This document shows, in pieces, positions 45,620 to 52,763 of a DNA stretch of 52,763 nt. The translations under genes were made by a program, and so were the position numbers. The stretch comes from CAXTSE01 sp964246985. Lineage in GTDB: Bacteria > Actinomycetota > Actinomycetes > Actinomycetales > Microbacteriaceae. The number at the start of each line of letters is the position of its first letter. Position 1 is the stretch's first letter. The notes under the pieces are model-generated. The model was given only the letters and a program-made list of their open reading frames with translations, did not search any database and was not told where the DNA came from. The stretch is taken from assembly GCA_964246985.1 (NCBI GenBank), contig CAXTSE010000020.1, positions 1 through 52,763 of the forward strand, read 5' to 3'.

Positions 45620-47853
45620 TCCGGCACCGTCCTGCAGGTTCGGGGCACCCCTACTCCGTCGACACCGAACAGCGCTGTCCCGTCGATCCGGTGGCCGGTG
45701 AGGTCCTGACGCTCGGGGTGCGGAGCTCCCCAGGTGTCGGTCAGGTCGCTCTCGAGTGGCAACGTGATGGGATCGATCAGCCGATCCTCCAAGTGCCTCC
45801 CGTCGAGCGACGTTCGCGCGGACAGGTGCAGGACGGCGGTCACCTGGCTTCCGCGCAAGCGCGCCTGGCGAGGACCGCCGGCGGGTGGAGCATCGAGCTG
45901 TCAGGCCTGTCGGCGGGCGAGCGGCTGCGCTACAGGTTCACCGCGAGGCCCGCGGACAGCCCGCGAACGGAGGCGACGCGCTGGTTCGAGACCACAGTGA
46001 ACGGCTGGACAGACGGCGCCCCCGGCCTCCGCGAGACAGGCACTCCGCGGGTGGTGGTGGGAACCCCGCGCGCGCTCGGCGATGGCGCGCGGGTACGCCG
46101 TGTACGCATCGCCCTGCCGCTGGCAGCCGGGGAGCGGGTCGTCGGCTTCGGGGAGCGCTTCGACGCCCTTGACCAGCGCGGCACGCGCCTGGACTCGGTA
46201 GTCTTCGAGCAGTACAAGAGCCAGGGGGCCGAGCGGAAGACCTATCTGCCGATGCCCTTCGCGCACGTCGTGGGCGGCGAAGGATGGGGATTCCACGTCC
46301 ACACCTCGCGGCGCGTGTGGTTCGACGTCGGCGACAGCGACCCGAATCTGCTGTGGATCGAGGCCGAGACCGGGCCCGACGGCGTGCTCGACATCGCCTT
46401 CTTCGACGGCAGCCCGCGCGAGGTGCTGGCGGCGTTCCTCGGAGAGGCCGACCGCGCCGAGCTGCTGCCCGAGTGGGTGTTCCGGCTCTGGGCGAGCGGC
46501 AACGAGTGGAACACGCAGGCCGAGGTGATGCGTCAGATGGACGCGCACCGCGTGCATGGCATACCCGTCGGCTCGGTGGTGATCGAGGCCTGGAGTGATG
46601 AGAGCACCTTCACCACCTTCCGGGACGCCGTGGCGGAGGTCCGTGACGGAGGGTCGCCGGCTCGGCTCGGCGACTTCGCGTTCCCCGCGGACGGCGCGTG
46701 GCCGGATCCGAAGGGGATGGCCGACGAACTGCACGCGCGCGACATCCGGCTGCACCTCTGGCAGATCCCGCTGCTCAAGATGCGTCCCCACCCCGCCGGA
46801 CAGCTGCGGGCGGATGTCGAGGCTGCGATCCGCGACGATGTCCTGATTCGTGAGCCTGGCACCGACGGCCGGCTCCGCCCGTACCGCAACCGCGGCTGGT
46901 GGTTCCCGCTGGGGCTCATGCCCGACCTGACGGACGCCCGCGCCGCGGCGTGGTGGACCGACAAGCGCCGCTACCTCGTCGACGAGGTCGGCGTCGACGG
47001 GTTCAAGACCGACGGCGGCGAGCATGCATGGGGCCGTGAGCTGGTCTATCTCGACGGCCGGCTCGGCGACGAGAAGAACAACACGTTCCCCGTGCACTAC
47101 GCGGCCGCCTACGGCGACCTGCTGCGGCGCAACGGCAAGGCGCCCGTGACCTTCAGCCGCGCGGGATTCACCGGCAGTCAGGCGCATGGCGCGTTCTGGG
47201 CTGGCGACGAGAACTCCACCTGGGACGCCTTCCGCTGGTCGCTCCTCGCCGGTCTCAACGCGGCAGCGAGCGGCATCGTCTACTGGGGCTGGGACCTCGC
47301 CGGGTTCAGCGGGGAAGTGCCGACGGCCGAGCTCTACCTGCGCTCGGCCGCGGCTGCCGCGTTCGTGCCGATCATGCAGTACCACTCCGAGTACAACCAC
47401 CACCGCACACCGTCGCGCGACCGCACGCCCTGGAACATCGCCGAGACGTCAGGAGATCCGCGAGTTCTGCCGGTCTTCCGCGCCTTCGCCGAGCTGCGCG
47501 AGCGCCTGGTGCCATATCTGGCAGCGGAGGCCGCGCGCGCGGTCGCCGCGGGGGAGCCGCTCATGCGCCCGCTGTTCTTCGACGCTCCGGCCGAGGCCGA
47601 GGCCGAGGTCTGGCGGCACCCGCTGCAGTGGATGCTCGGCGACAGCCTGCTGGTGGCTCCGGTCGTCGATGAGGGAGCGATGTCGGTCTCGGCCTGGCTG
47701 CCTCCCGGAAGCTGGGTCGATGCGTTCACGGGCGAGACCGTCGTGGCAGGCGAGGGCGGACAGGTCGTCGAGCGCGCCACGCCAATCGATGAGCTGCCCG
47801 TGTGGGTACGGGCCGGCGACTGGGACCGGTTGCGAGGTATCTTCGCGCGCTGA
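45616..47853 (+). CDS. Glycoside hydrolase family 31 alpha-glucosidase (cytosolic)
   Basis: 745 residues, no signal peptide. The GH31 retaining nucleophile is Asp466 in GVDGFKTDGGEHAWG and the acid/base is Asp531 in FWAGDENSTWD. WRFPLGLMPDLTD-like (WWFPLGLMPDLTD) and HPLQWMLGDSLLVAPVVDEGAMS are family stretches, with the N-terminal beta-sandwich and FGERFDALDQRG before the barrel. It hydrolyses or transfers alpha-glucosyl (possibly alpha-xylosyl) units. The GTG at 45616 overlaps the GH15 stop as GTGA, so the two enzymes are translationally coupled, consistent with joint breakdown of one imported oligosaccharide. Confidence 0.92.
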   Translation: MIRHRPAGSGHPYSVDTEQRCPVDPVAGEVLTLGVRSSPGVGQVALEWQRDGIDQPILQVPPVERRSRGQVQDGGHLASAQARLARTAGGWSIELSGLSAGERLRYRFTARPADSPRTEATRWFETTVNGWTDGAPGLRETGTPRVVVGTPRALGDGARVRRVRIALPLAAGERVVGFGERFDALDQRGTRLDSVVFEQYKSQGAERKTYLPMPFAHVVGGEGWGFHVHTSRRVWFDVGDSDPNLLWIEAETGPDGVLDIAFFDGSPREVLAAFLGEADRAELLPEWVFRLWASGNEWNTQAEVMRQMDAHRVHGIPVGSVVIEAWSDESTFTTFRDAVAEVRDGGSPARLGDFAFPADGAWPDPKGMADELHARDIRLHLWQIPLLKMRPHPAGQLRADVEAAIRDDVLIREPGTDGRLRPYRNRGWWFPLGLMPDLTDARAAAWWTDKRRYLVDEVGVDGFKTDGGEHAWGRELVYLDGRLGDEKNNTFPVHYAAAYGDLLRRNGKAPVTFSRAGFTGSQAHGAFWAGDENSTWDAFRWSLLAGLNAAASGIVYWGWDLAGFSGEVPTAELYLRSAAAAAFVPIMQYHSEYNHHRTPSRDRTPWNIAETSGDPRVLPVFRAFAELRERLVPYLAAEAARAVAAGEPLMRPLFFDAPAEAEAEVWRHPLQWMLGDSLLVAPVVDEGAMSVSAWLPPGSWVDAFTGETVVAGEGGQVVERATPIDELPVWVRAGDWDRLRGIFAR

Positions 47854-47856
47854 CCC

Positions 47857-47862
47857 TAGGCT
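47857..47862 (+). promoter_or_regulatory. -10 element (TAGGCT) for leaderless benE-like gene
   Basis: TAGGCT lies six bases before the ATG at 47869, just after the GH31 stop, and separates this gene from the sugar operon. Confidence 0.45.
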
Positions 47863-47868
47863 GGCCGG

Positions 47869-49053
47869 ATGCTGCAGCCGATCCTCGCCGGGTTCGTCGC
47901 CGCGATCTCGGGATTCGCGTCGTCGTTTGCGCTCGTGATCGCCGGCCTCGTCGCCGTCGGAGCGACCGACGACCAGGCGGCGTCCGGGCTGCTGGCGGTG
48001 TGCCTCGCCATCGCCGTGGTCTCGACGGTCGGCGCGCTCTGGCTGCGCCTGCCGTTGGCGATCGCGTGGTCGACGCCGGGCGCAGCCGTGCTGCTCGCGT
48101 CGGCGGGCGGTGGCATCGAGTTCTCGGATGCGGTGGGCGCCTTCCTCGTGAGCGGCGTGCTGATCGCGCTGTGCGGCCTGTGGCCGGCCCTCGGGCGAGC
48201 GATCACCAGCATCCCGAAGCCGCTCGCGAGCGCGATGCTCGCCGGCGTGCTGCTGCCGATCTGCCTCGCGCCGGTCATGGCGGTGGCGCAGCTGCCGCTC
48301 TACGCGGCACCGATCGTGCTGGTGTGGCTCGTGCTCTACCGGCTCGCGCCACGCTGGGCGGTGCCCGCCGCGATGCTGGTCGCCGTCATCGCGATCGTCG
48401 TCTACGCGGGCACCGGCTGGGTCGCCGACGCCGACCTCTCGCCGCACTTCGCGCCGGTCCTTCCGACGTTCGACCCGTTCACGATCCTCAGCGTGGGACT
48501 CCCCCTCTTCATCGTCACGATGGCGGGGCAGAACGTGCCGGGCTTCATCGTCATGACGAGCAACGGCTACGTCGCGCCGCCGCGATTCGCCCTCGTGGGG
48601 ACCGGGCTCGGATCGGCGGGAGCCGCACTGTTCGGCGGACACGCGATCAACCTCGGCGCCATCACCGCGGCGATCATGGCGGGCGAGGAGTCGCACCCCG
48701 ACCCGAGGCGCCGGTGGGTGGCCACGCTCACCAACGGCATCCTCTACATCCCCCTCGGCCTCGCCGCCGGCCTCGCGGTCGCCCTCGTGAGCGCCGCCCC
48801 GGCGATCCTCATCACTGCTGTCGCAGGACTGGCGGTGCTCGGGGCGCTCATCTCGAGCGTCGTGGGCGCGCTCGAGGATCCCACCCACCGCATGACGGCG
48901 ATCATCACGTTCCTGGTGGTCGCGTCGGGCGTCGCTCCGTTCGGCATCGGGTCGGCGTTCTGGGGCCTCGTCGCCGGCGGACTCGTCATGGGATGGCTGG
49001 GCTGGCGTCGCCGCCCGCGGGTGGCGGAATCCTCCGCGCCCGACGCGCGTTGA
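47869..49053 (+). CDS. benE: Benzoate/H+ symporter family (BenE) transporter
   Basis: 394 residues, about 12 helices, two inverted repeats. Family-typical stretches are IAWSTPGAAVLLAS, SIPKPLASAMLAGVLLPICLAP, VTMAGQNVPGFIVMTSNGY and NLGAITAAIMAGEESHPDP. BenE proteins import benzoate or related aromatic acids by proton symport, though many actinobacterial members lack a nearby catabolic pathway, and none is seen here. The start is leaderless-looking. It is followed seven bases after its stop by the LLM flavoprotein gene, which may share the transcript. Confidence 0.9.
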   Translation: MLQPILAGFVAAISGFASSFALVIAGLVAVGATDDQAASGLLAVCLAIAVVSTVGALWLRLPLAIAWSTPGAAVLLASAGGGIEFSDAVGAFLVSGVLIALCGLWPALGRAITSIPKPLASAMLAGVLLPICLAPVMAVAQLPLYAAPIVLVWLVLYRLAPRWAVPAAMLVAVIAIVVYAGTGWVADADLSPHFAPVLPTFDPFTILSVGLPLFIVTMAGQNVPGFIVMTSNGYVAPPRFALVGTGLGSAGAALFGGHAINLGAITAAIMAGEESHPDPRRRWVATLTNGILYIPLGLAAGLAVALVSAAPAILITAVAGLAVLGALISSVVGALEDPTHRMTAIITFLVVASGVAPFGIGSAFWGLVAGGLVMGWLGWRRRPRVAESSAPDAR

Positions 49054-49060
49054 CCTCCGT

Positions 49061-50062
49061 GTGACCACCCCGCTCTCCGTCCTCGACCTCGCCGCCGTCT
49101 ACGACGGGGGGTCGCACGCCGAGGCGCTGGCCGACACGATCTCGGTGGCCCGCGAGGCGGATCGCCTCGGATACCGGCGCTTCTGGGTGGCCGAGCACCA
49201 CGGCATGCCGGGTATCGCCAGCTCGTCGCCGCCGGTGCTGATCGGGGCGATCGCGGCCGCGACCTCGTCGATCCGGGTCGGCTCGGGCGGGGTGATGCTG
49301 CCCAACCACTCGTCGCTCGTGGTGGCCGAGCAGTTCGGCACCCTCGTCGCCCTGCACGGCGATCGGATCGACCTCGGCCTCGGCCGCGCCGCCGGCACCG
49401 ACCCGCTCGTGTCGGCCACCATCCGCCGGGGCGTCGGAGCCGAGAGCGTCGAGGACTTCCCGCAGCAGGTCATCGAGCTGCTCGCGTACTTCGGCACCAT
49501 CCCCGCGCTCGAGGGCGGACAGGGTTCGCGCATCGTCGCCGTGCCCGGCATGGGCGACGCACCCGAGCTGTGGCTGCTCGGATCGAGCGACTTCAGCGCG
49601 CGCCTCGCGGGGATGATGGGACTGCCGTTCGCGTTCGCCCACCACTTCGCGGGGGGTGAGACCACGCCGCTGGTGTTCGAGCTGTACCGGCGGTCGTTTA
49701 CCCCGTCGGTGGTCATGTCGGAGCCGCACGCGATGGTGTCGATCGCCACGCTCGTCGCCGACAGCGCCGCCGAGGCCCGGCGTCTCATGCTGCCGCAGAG
49801 CCTGCTGCAGCTGCAGATGCGCACCGGTCAGCTGCCGCGCCGCATCCCGACGATGGCGGACGCCGAGGCGCACCAGTGGTCGGATGCGGAGAACGCCTTC
49901 GTCGACGAGCGTCTCGCCCAGCAGGCGGTCGGCCCCCTCGACCACGTCCGCGCCCGCATCGACGCGCTCGTCGCGGCGACCGGGGCGGACGAGGTCATCA
50001 CGGTGCCGCAGGGTCCGACGGTCGACCACCGCCTCCGGACGGTGCGCGAGCTCGCCGCCTGA
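49061..50062 (+). CDS. LLM-class flavin-dependent oxidoreductase (luciferase-like)
   Basis: 333 residues, the bacterial-luciferase TIM barrel. Typical parts: SVLDLAAVYDGGSHAEALADT, GYRRFWVAEHHGMPGIASSSPPVLIGAIAAAT, VGSGGVMLPNHSSLVVAEQFGTL and RIDLGLGRAAGTDP, which is the family A MsnO8-like subset. It uses reduced flavin to oxidise or monooxygenate an unknown substrate. GTG at 49061 is seven bases after the benE-like stop and gives the standard N terminus. A long hairpin repeat (50076-50145) follows the stop. Confidence 0.9.
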   Translation: MTTPLSVLDLAAVYDGGSHAEALADTISVAREADRLGYRRFWVAEHHGMPGIASSSPPVLIGAIAAATSSIRVGSGGVMLPNHSSLVVAEQFGTLVALHGDRIDLGLGRAAGTDPLVSATIRRGVGAESVEDFPQQVIELLAYFGTIPALEGGQGSRIVAVPGMGDAPELWLLGSSDFSARLAGMMGLPFAFAHHFAGGETTPLVFELYRRSFTPSVVMSEPHAMVSIATLVADSAAEARRLMLPQSLLQLQMRTGQLPRRIPTMADAEAHQWSDAENAFVDERLAQQAVGPLDHVRARIDALVAATGADEVITVPQGPTVDHRLRTVRELAA

Positions 50063-50075
50063 ACTCGCGTCTCCG

Positions 50076-50145
50076 GCGAGCGCGGTGTGTCGCGCCCACC
50101 GCGCCTCGCCGAGCAGGCGCGCTCGATGAGACACACCGCGCTCGC
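50076..50145. repeat. Long hairpin repeat, copy 1
   Basis: Perfect 16-base arms GCGAGCGCGGTGTGTC (50076-50091) and GACACACCGCGCTCGC (50130-50145), with a 38-base loop that contains a smaller GCGCCT/AGGCGC hairpin. The same element occurs at 51139-51208. Confidence 0.8.
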
Positions 50146-50220
50146 TTTCCACAGGAGGTGCGTGTGCACAGATGCTGCCGGCGCTCGGGGGCGGGGGGAT
50201 TCCCGCGTCACTCTCGGTAC

Positions 50221-51138
50221 ATGGCTTTCATCACCAGCGCATCCATGCCCACCGCCGCAGACCGGAATCAGCTGGCGCGTCGAGCGTCCCGTGGTGAGCT
50301 GATCAGGATCACGCGGGGCGTGTACATGACGGCGGAGGATGCCGAGGGCCGGCGCCCCCGTGATGTCCATCGTGACCTTGTGCGAGCACGCGCTCTCACC
50401 GCCCGAGAACCCCTGGTGTTCTGCGGATCGTCCGCCGCGGCCATCTGGAATCTTCCGCGCATCGGCCCGTGGCCGGAGCGGGTCGAGGTGATCGACCATC
50501 CGGCCACGGGCGGACGTTCGCAACCCGGCATCCGCAGAAGGTCGCTGGGATTCCCGCCGGAGCTCGAGGAGATAGACGAAGTGCTCCTGACATCGCTGAC
50601 CGACACCGTCATCGGCCTCGGGCGATGGGAGTCCTTCGCGAATGCCGTGCTTGCGGCGGATGCCGCACTCCGAGGGCTCCCTCGGCAGAACGGCGGGCGT
50701 CTGACAGCCTCCCGGCCCGAGTTGCTGGTGCGCATAGGCGAGCTGGGCAGGGCTCGCGGGTCCGCGAAGGCCCGGCGAGCCGCGGAATTCGCCGACGGCG
50801 CATCAGAGAGTCCGGGGGAGTCGCTCAGCAGAGTGCAGATCGATGCCCTCGGGCTGTCGACGCCGGAGTTGCAGGTGGAGTTCGTCGACCATCTGGGGCG
50901 GATGGCGGTCGATTTCTTCTGGCGCGGACTTGGATTGGCAGGGGAGTTCGACGGGATGGGCAAGTACACCGACGGCGCGATGACCCGCGGGAGGTCGGTG
51001 TCGGAGGTGCTGGCCGCCGAGAAGGAGCGCGAGGAGCGCCTGCGTGCCCTCGGCGTTCGCGTCGTGCGGTGGGGCTGGCGAGAAGCACTGCACCCGTCCC
51101 TGCTGCGTGCGCGTCTGGCGAGCGCAGGGGTTCGGTGA
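50221..51138 (+). CDS. AbiEi-like (type IV antitoxin domain) protein with endonuclease-like C terminus
   Basis: 305 residues. The N terminus ADRNQLARRASRGELIRITRGVYM (about 12-35) is the winged-helix AbiEi domain start, followed by VFCGSSAAAIWNLPRIG. The C-terminal third, ELQVEFVDHLGRMAVDFFWRG, GEFDGMGKY and LRALGVRVVRWGWREAL, has the D-ExD-K spacing and terminal Arg/Val strand of DUF559/restriction-endonuclease-fold proteins. No AbiEii toxin gene is next to it, so it is an orphan, common in actinobacteria and of unknown job. The ATG at 50221 has no Shine-Dalgarno; a CACTCT six bases upstream could make it leaderless. It is bracketed by two copies of the same hairpin repeat. Confidence 0.8.
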   Translation: MAFITSASMPTAADRNQLARRASRGELIRITRGVYMTAEDAEGRRPRDVHRDLVRARALTAREPLVFCGSSAAAIWNLPRIGPWPERVEVIDHPATGGRSQPGIRRRSLGFPPELEEIDEVLLTSLTDTVIGLGRWESFANAVLAADAALRGLPRQNGGRLTASRPELLVRIGELGRARGSAKARRAAEFADGASESPGESLSRVQIDALGLSTPELQVEFVDHLGRMAVDFFWRGLGLAGEFDGMGKYTDGAMTRGRSVSEVLAAEKEREERLRALGVRVVRWGWREALHPSLLRARLASAGVR

Positions 51139-51208
51139 GCGAGCGCGGTGTGTCGCATTCACCGCGCTAGGTCGATCGGGCGCGCTCGGTGCGACACACC
51201 GCGCTCGA
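51139..51208. repeat. Long hairpin repeat, copy 2
   Basis: Perfect 18-base arms CGAGCGCGGTGTGTCGCA (51140-51157) and TGCGACACACCGCGCTCG (51190-51207) with a 32-base loop. Loop blocks ACCGCGC and CGCGCTCG are shared with copy 1 in the same order, so both copies have the same orientation. Confidence 0.8.
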
Positions 51209-51229
51209 GGAACAGGGGAGGGTGGGGAG

Positions 51230-52763
51230 CTAGGCCAGGCCGCGGCGCGCGAGGAGGGGCGCGATCTCGGCGTCGCGCCCGCGGAACTCGCGGAACGCGT
51301 CGAGGGCGTGCCGCGACCCTCCCACCCCGAGCACCAGGGTGCGGAAGCGGTCCCCGTTCGCGCGGGTGAGTCCGCCGTTGCCGCGGAACCACTCGACCGT
51401 GTCCGCGTCGAGCACCTCGCTCCAGATGTATGAGTAGTACCCGGCGTCGTAGCCGCCCGAGAACACGTGCGCGAAGTACGCGCTCGAGTACCGCGGGGGC
51501 ACTGCCGGGTTGTCGAGGCCGACGCGCGCGAGGGCCGCCGCCTCGAAGGCCGCGACGTCGGTGACCGCTGCGGCCTCATCCGCGGTCAGCGTGTGCCAGG
51601 CCTGGTCGAGAAGCGCCGCGGCCAGGTACTCGCTGGTCGCAAAGCCCTCGTTGAAGGTCTCGGACGCGTGGATGCGGTCGACGACACCGGCGTCGAGCGG
51701 CTCGCCCGTGACGTGGTGCTTCGCGTAGTTCGCCAGAACCTCGGGCCACAGCATCCACATCTCGTTGACCTGGCTCGGGAACTCGACGAAGTCGCGGAAC
51801 ACGCTCGTGCCCGCGAAGCGCGGGTACCTCACCCGCGCGAACAGCCCGTGCAGCGCGTGCCCGAACTCGTGGAAGAACGTCGACACCTCGTCGAAGGTCA
51901 GCAGTGTCGGCGATCCCGCGGCCGGCTTCGGCACGTTGAGGTTGTTGACGACGACGACCGGATGCTGCAGCAGGTCGTTCTGAGAGATCAGCGAGTTCAT
52001 CCAGGCGCCGCCGCGCTTGGAGTCGCGGGTGTAGAGGTCGAGGATGTACAGCCCGACGGGGGAGCCGTCCTCGTCGGTCACCTCGAACACGCGCGCGTCG
52101 GGGTGGTAGGCCACCAAGTCGGTGCGCTCGGTGAACGTCACCCCGTACAGCTTCGTCGCGGCGAAGAACACGCCGTCCTGCAGCACGCGCTCGGCCTCGA
52201 ACCAGGGGCGCAGCGCCGCGGTGTCGACGTCGTAGGTCGCCCGCCGCACCTTCTCGGTCAGCGGTGCCCAGTCCCACGCCTCCACCGGCACCGGCGCGCC
52301 CGGCATGCCCTCCAGCGCCGCCTGCTCGGCGTGGGCGTTGGCGGCCGCCGAGTGCGCGAGGGGCTCCAGCATCTCGGCGACGGCCTGGGGGGTGCCGGCG
52401 GTCTCATCCGCCGTCACCGCCGCGGCGTGGCTCGCGAAGCCGAGCAGCTCGGCCCGCTGGGCGCGCAACCGCGCGATCTCGAGGACCAGATCGCGGTTGT
52501 CGTGCTCGCCGCCGCGGGATCCTCGGGCGCGGCTCGCGGTCATCAGACGCTCGCGGGCGCCGCGATGGGTCATCGACGCGAGGTAGGGATGCCCGGTCGG
52601 GAGCACCAGCGTGAGGAGCCAGCCGTCGAGGTCTCGGGATGCGGCCGCCTCGGCCGCCGCCGACACCTCCCCGTCGTCGAGGCCCGCGAGCTCGGCCTCG
52701 TCGGTGATGTGCACAGCGAGCTCGTTCGTATCGGCGAGCAGGTTCTTCTCGAAGCGCGTCGTG
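51230..52763 (-). CDS. M3 family metallopeptidase (peptidyl-dipeptidase/oligopeptidase), 5' truncated
   Basis: The gene runs off the right end; about 510 codons are visible, starting within FEKNLLADTNELAVHITDEAELAG. The zinc motif is FHEFGHALHGL with HEFGH, and the third ligand Glu is in the following ASETFNEGF region. NLNVPKPAAGSPTLLTFDEV and KRGGAWMNSLISQNDLLQHPV are typical of the Dcp branch of M3. The C-terminal VFSGGYDAGYYSYIWSEVLDAD is also diagnostic. It cleaves dipeptides or short peptides from oligopeptides in the cytosol. A full-length protein would be about 680 residues, so about 170 lie outside. The stop is 21 bases from hairpin copy 2, which may be a shared terminator. Confidence 0.93.
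   Translation of the reverse strand, partial: TTRFEKNLLADTNELAVHITDEAELAGLDDGEVSAAAEAAASRDLDGWLLTLVLPTGHPYLASMTHRGARERLMTASRARGSRGGEHDNRDLVLEIARLRAQRAELLGFASHAAAVTADETAGTPQAVAEMLEPLAHSAAANAHAEQAALEGMPGAPVPVEAWDWAPLTEKVRRATYDVDTAALRPWFEAERVLQDGVFFAATKLYGVTFTERTDLVAYHPDARVFEVTDEDGSPVGLYILDLYTRDSKRGGAWMNSLISQNDLLQHPVVVVNNLNVPKPAAGSPTLLTFDEVSTFFHEFGHALHGLFARVRYPRFAGTSVFRDFVEFPSQVNEMWMLWPEVLANYAKHHVTGEPLDAGVVDRIHASETFNEGFATSEYLAAALLDQAWHTLTADEAAAVTDVAAFEAAALARVGLDNPAVPPRYSSAYFAHVFSGGYDAGYYSYIWSEVLDADTVEWFRGNGGLTRANGDRFRTLVLGVGGSRHALDAFREFRGRDAEIAPLLARRGLA

Noticed and set aside
49061..50145. benE, LLM flavoprotein and hairpin as an aromatic-degradation operon
   Set aside because: No dioxygenase, decarboxylase or ring-cleavage gene is present; adjacency alone does not support a pathway.
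50221..51138. A complete type IV toxin-antitoxin pair
   Set aside because: No nucleotidyltransferase (AbiEii) frame exists on either side; only the AbiEi-like partner is present.

Overview
The window is high-GC (about 70%) chromosomal DNA from an actinobacterium. The family is most likely Microbacteriaceae, and Microbacterium or a close relative fits best. This rests on tRNA-Pro-tig-clpP1-clpP2-clpX order, a pepN-rpiB-nei1 block as in mycobacteria, a deazaflavin-dependent nitroreductase, a DUF2510 protein, a cysteine-less RpiB, many leaderless genes (TANNNT 6-7 bases before ATG/GTG), and dispersed GGTCGAGCCTGTCGAGACC-type repeats. The first gene (ettA) and the last (M3 peptidase) are cut by the window ends, and there is one 10-N assembly gap at 23609-23618.

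Layout. 1-10.4 kb: ettA end, hotdog thioesterase, EamA exporter, NTF2-like protein, TesB, conserved unknown, FAD dehydrogenase, group II truncated globin, MscS channel and PepN. 10.4-17.6 kb: unknown protein, rpiB, nei1, PaiB-like FMN protein, amidohydrolase, dps and a two-component system. 17.6-21.9 kb is the accessory part: DUF2510 micro-protein, GNAT, an unannotated 24-residue Cys-rich peptide divergent from an arsenite-type ArsR regulator, a two-gene operon behind a perfect LexA box, YnfA, four small membrane proteins, a gene-free stretch and tRNA-Gly. 22-32.5 kb: D,D-carboxypeptidase, a CxxC protein broken by the gap, tRNA-Pro, trigger factor, several small genes, ClpP1/ClpP2 with a ClgR-like site, a copper-type operon (membrane protein, YcnI, CopC) and ClpX.

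32.5-40 kb is one translationally coupled export operon: two very large FtsX-type permeases and two MacB-type ATPases, the first ATPase carrying an AbrB-like tail. 40.1-47.9 kb is a sugar regulon: ROK repressor, MalF/MalG permeases, lipoprotein binding protein, cytosolic GH15 and cytosolic GH31. It looks built to import alpha-gluco-oligosaccharides and split them inside the cell, and it has no ATPase of its own. 47.9-52.8 kb: BenE transporter, LLM flavoprotein, a solitary AbiEi-like protein bracketed by two copies of a long hairpin repeat, and the M3 peptidase.

Most attractive for novelty: (1) the Cys-rich micropeptide/ArsR pair sharing two ATCGAC-N4-GTCRAT operators; (2) the SOS-box operon of DUF6504 plus an unknown protein, apart from any polymerase; (3) dispersed repeats translated into the same C-terminal peptide of two unrelated proteins; (4) the AbrB-tailed ABC ATPase; (5) the orphan AbiEi-nuclease-like gene between hairpins.
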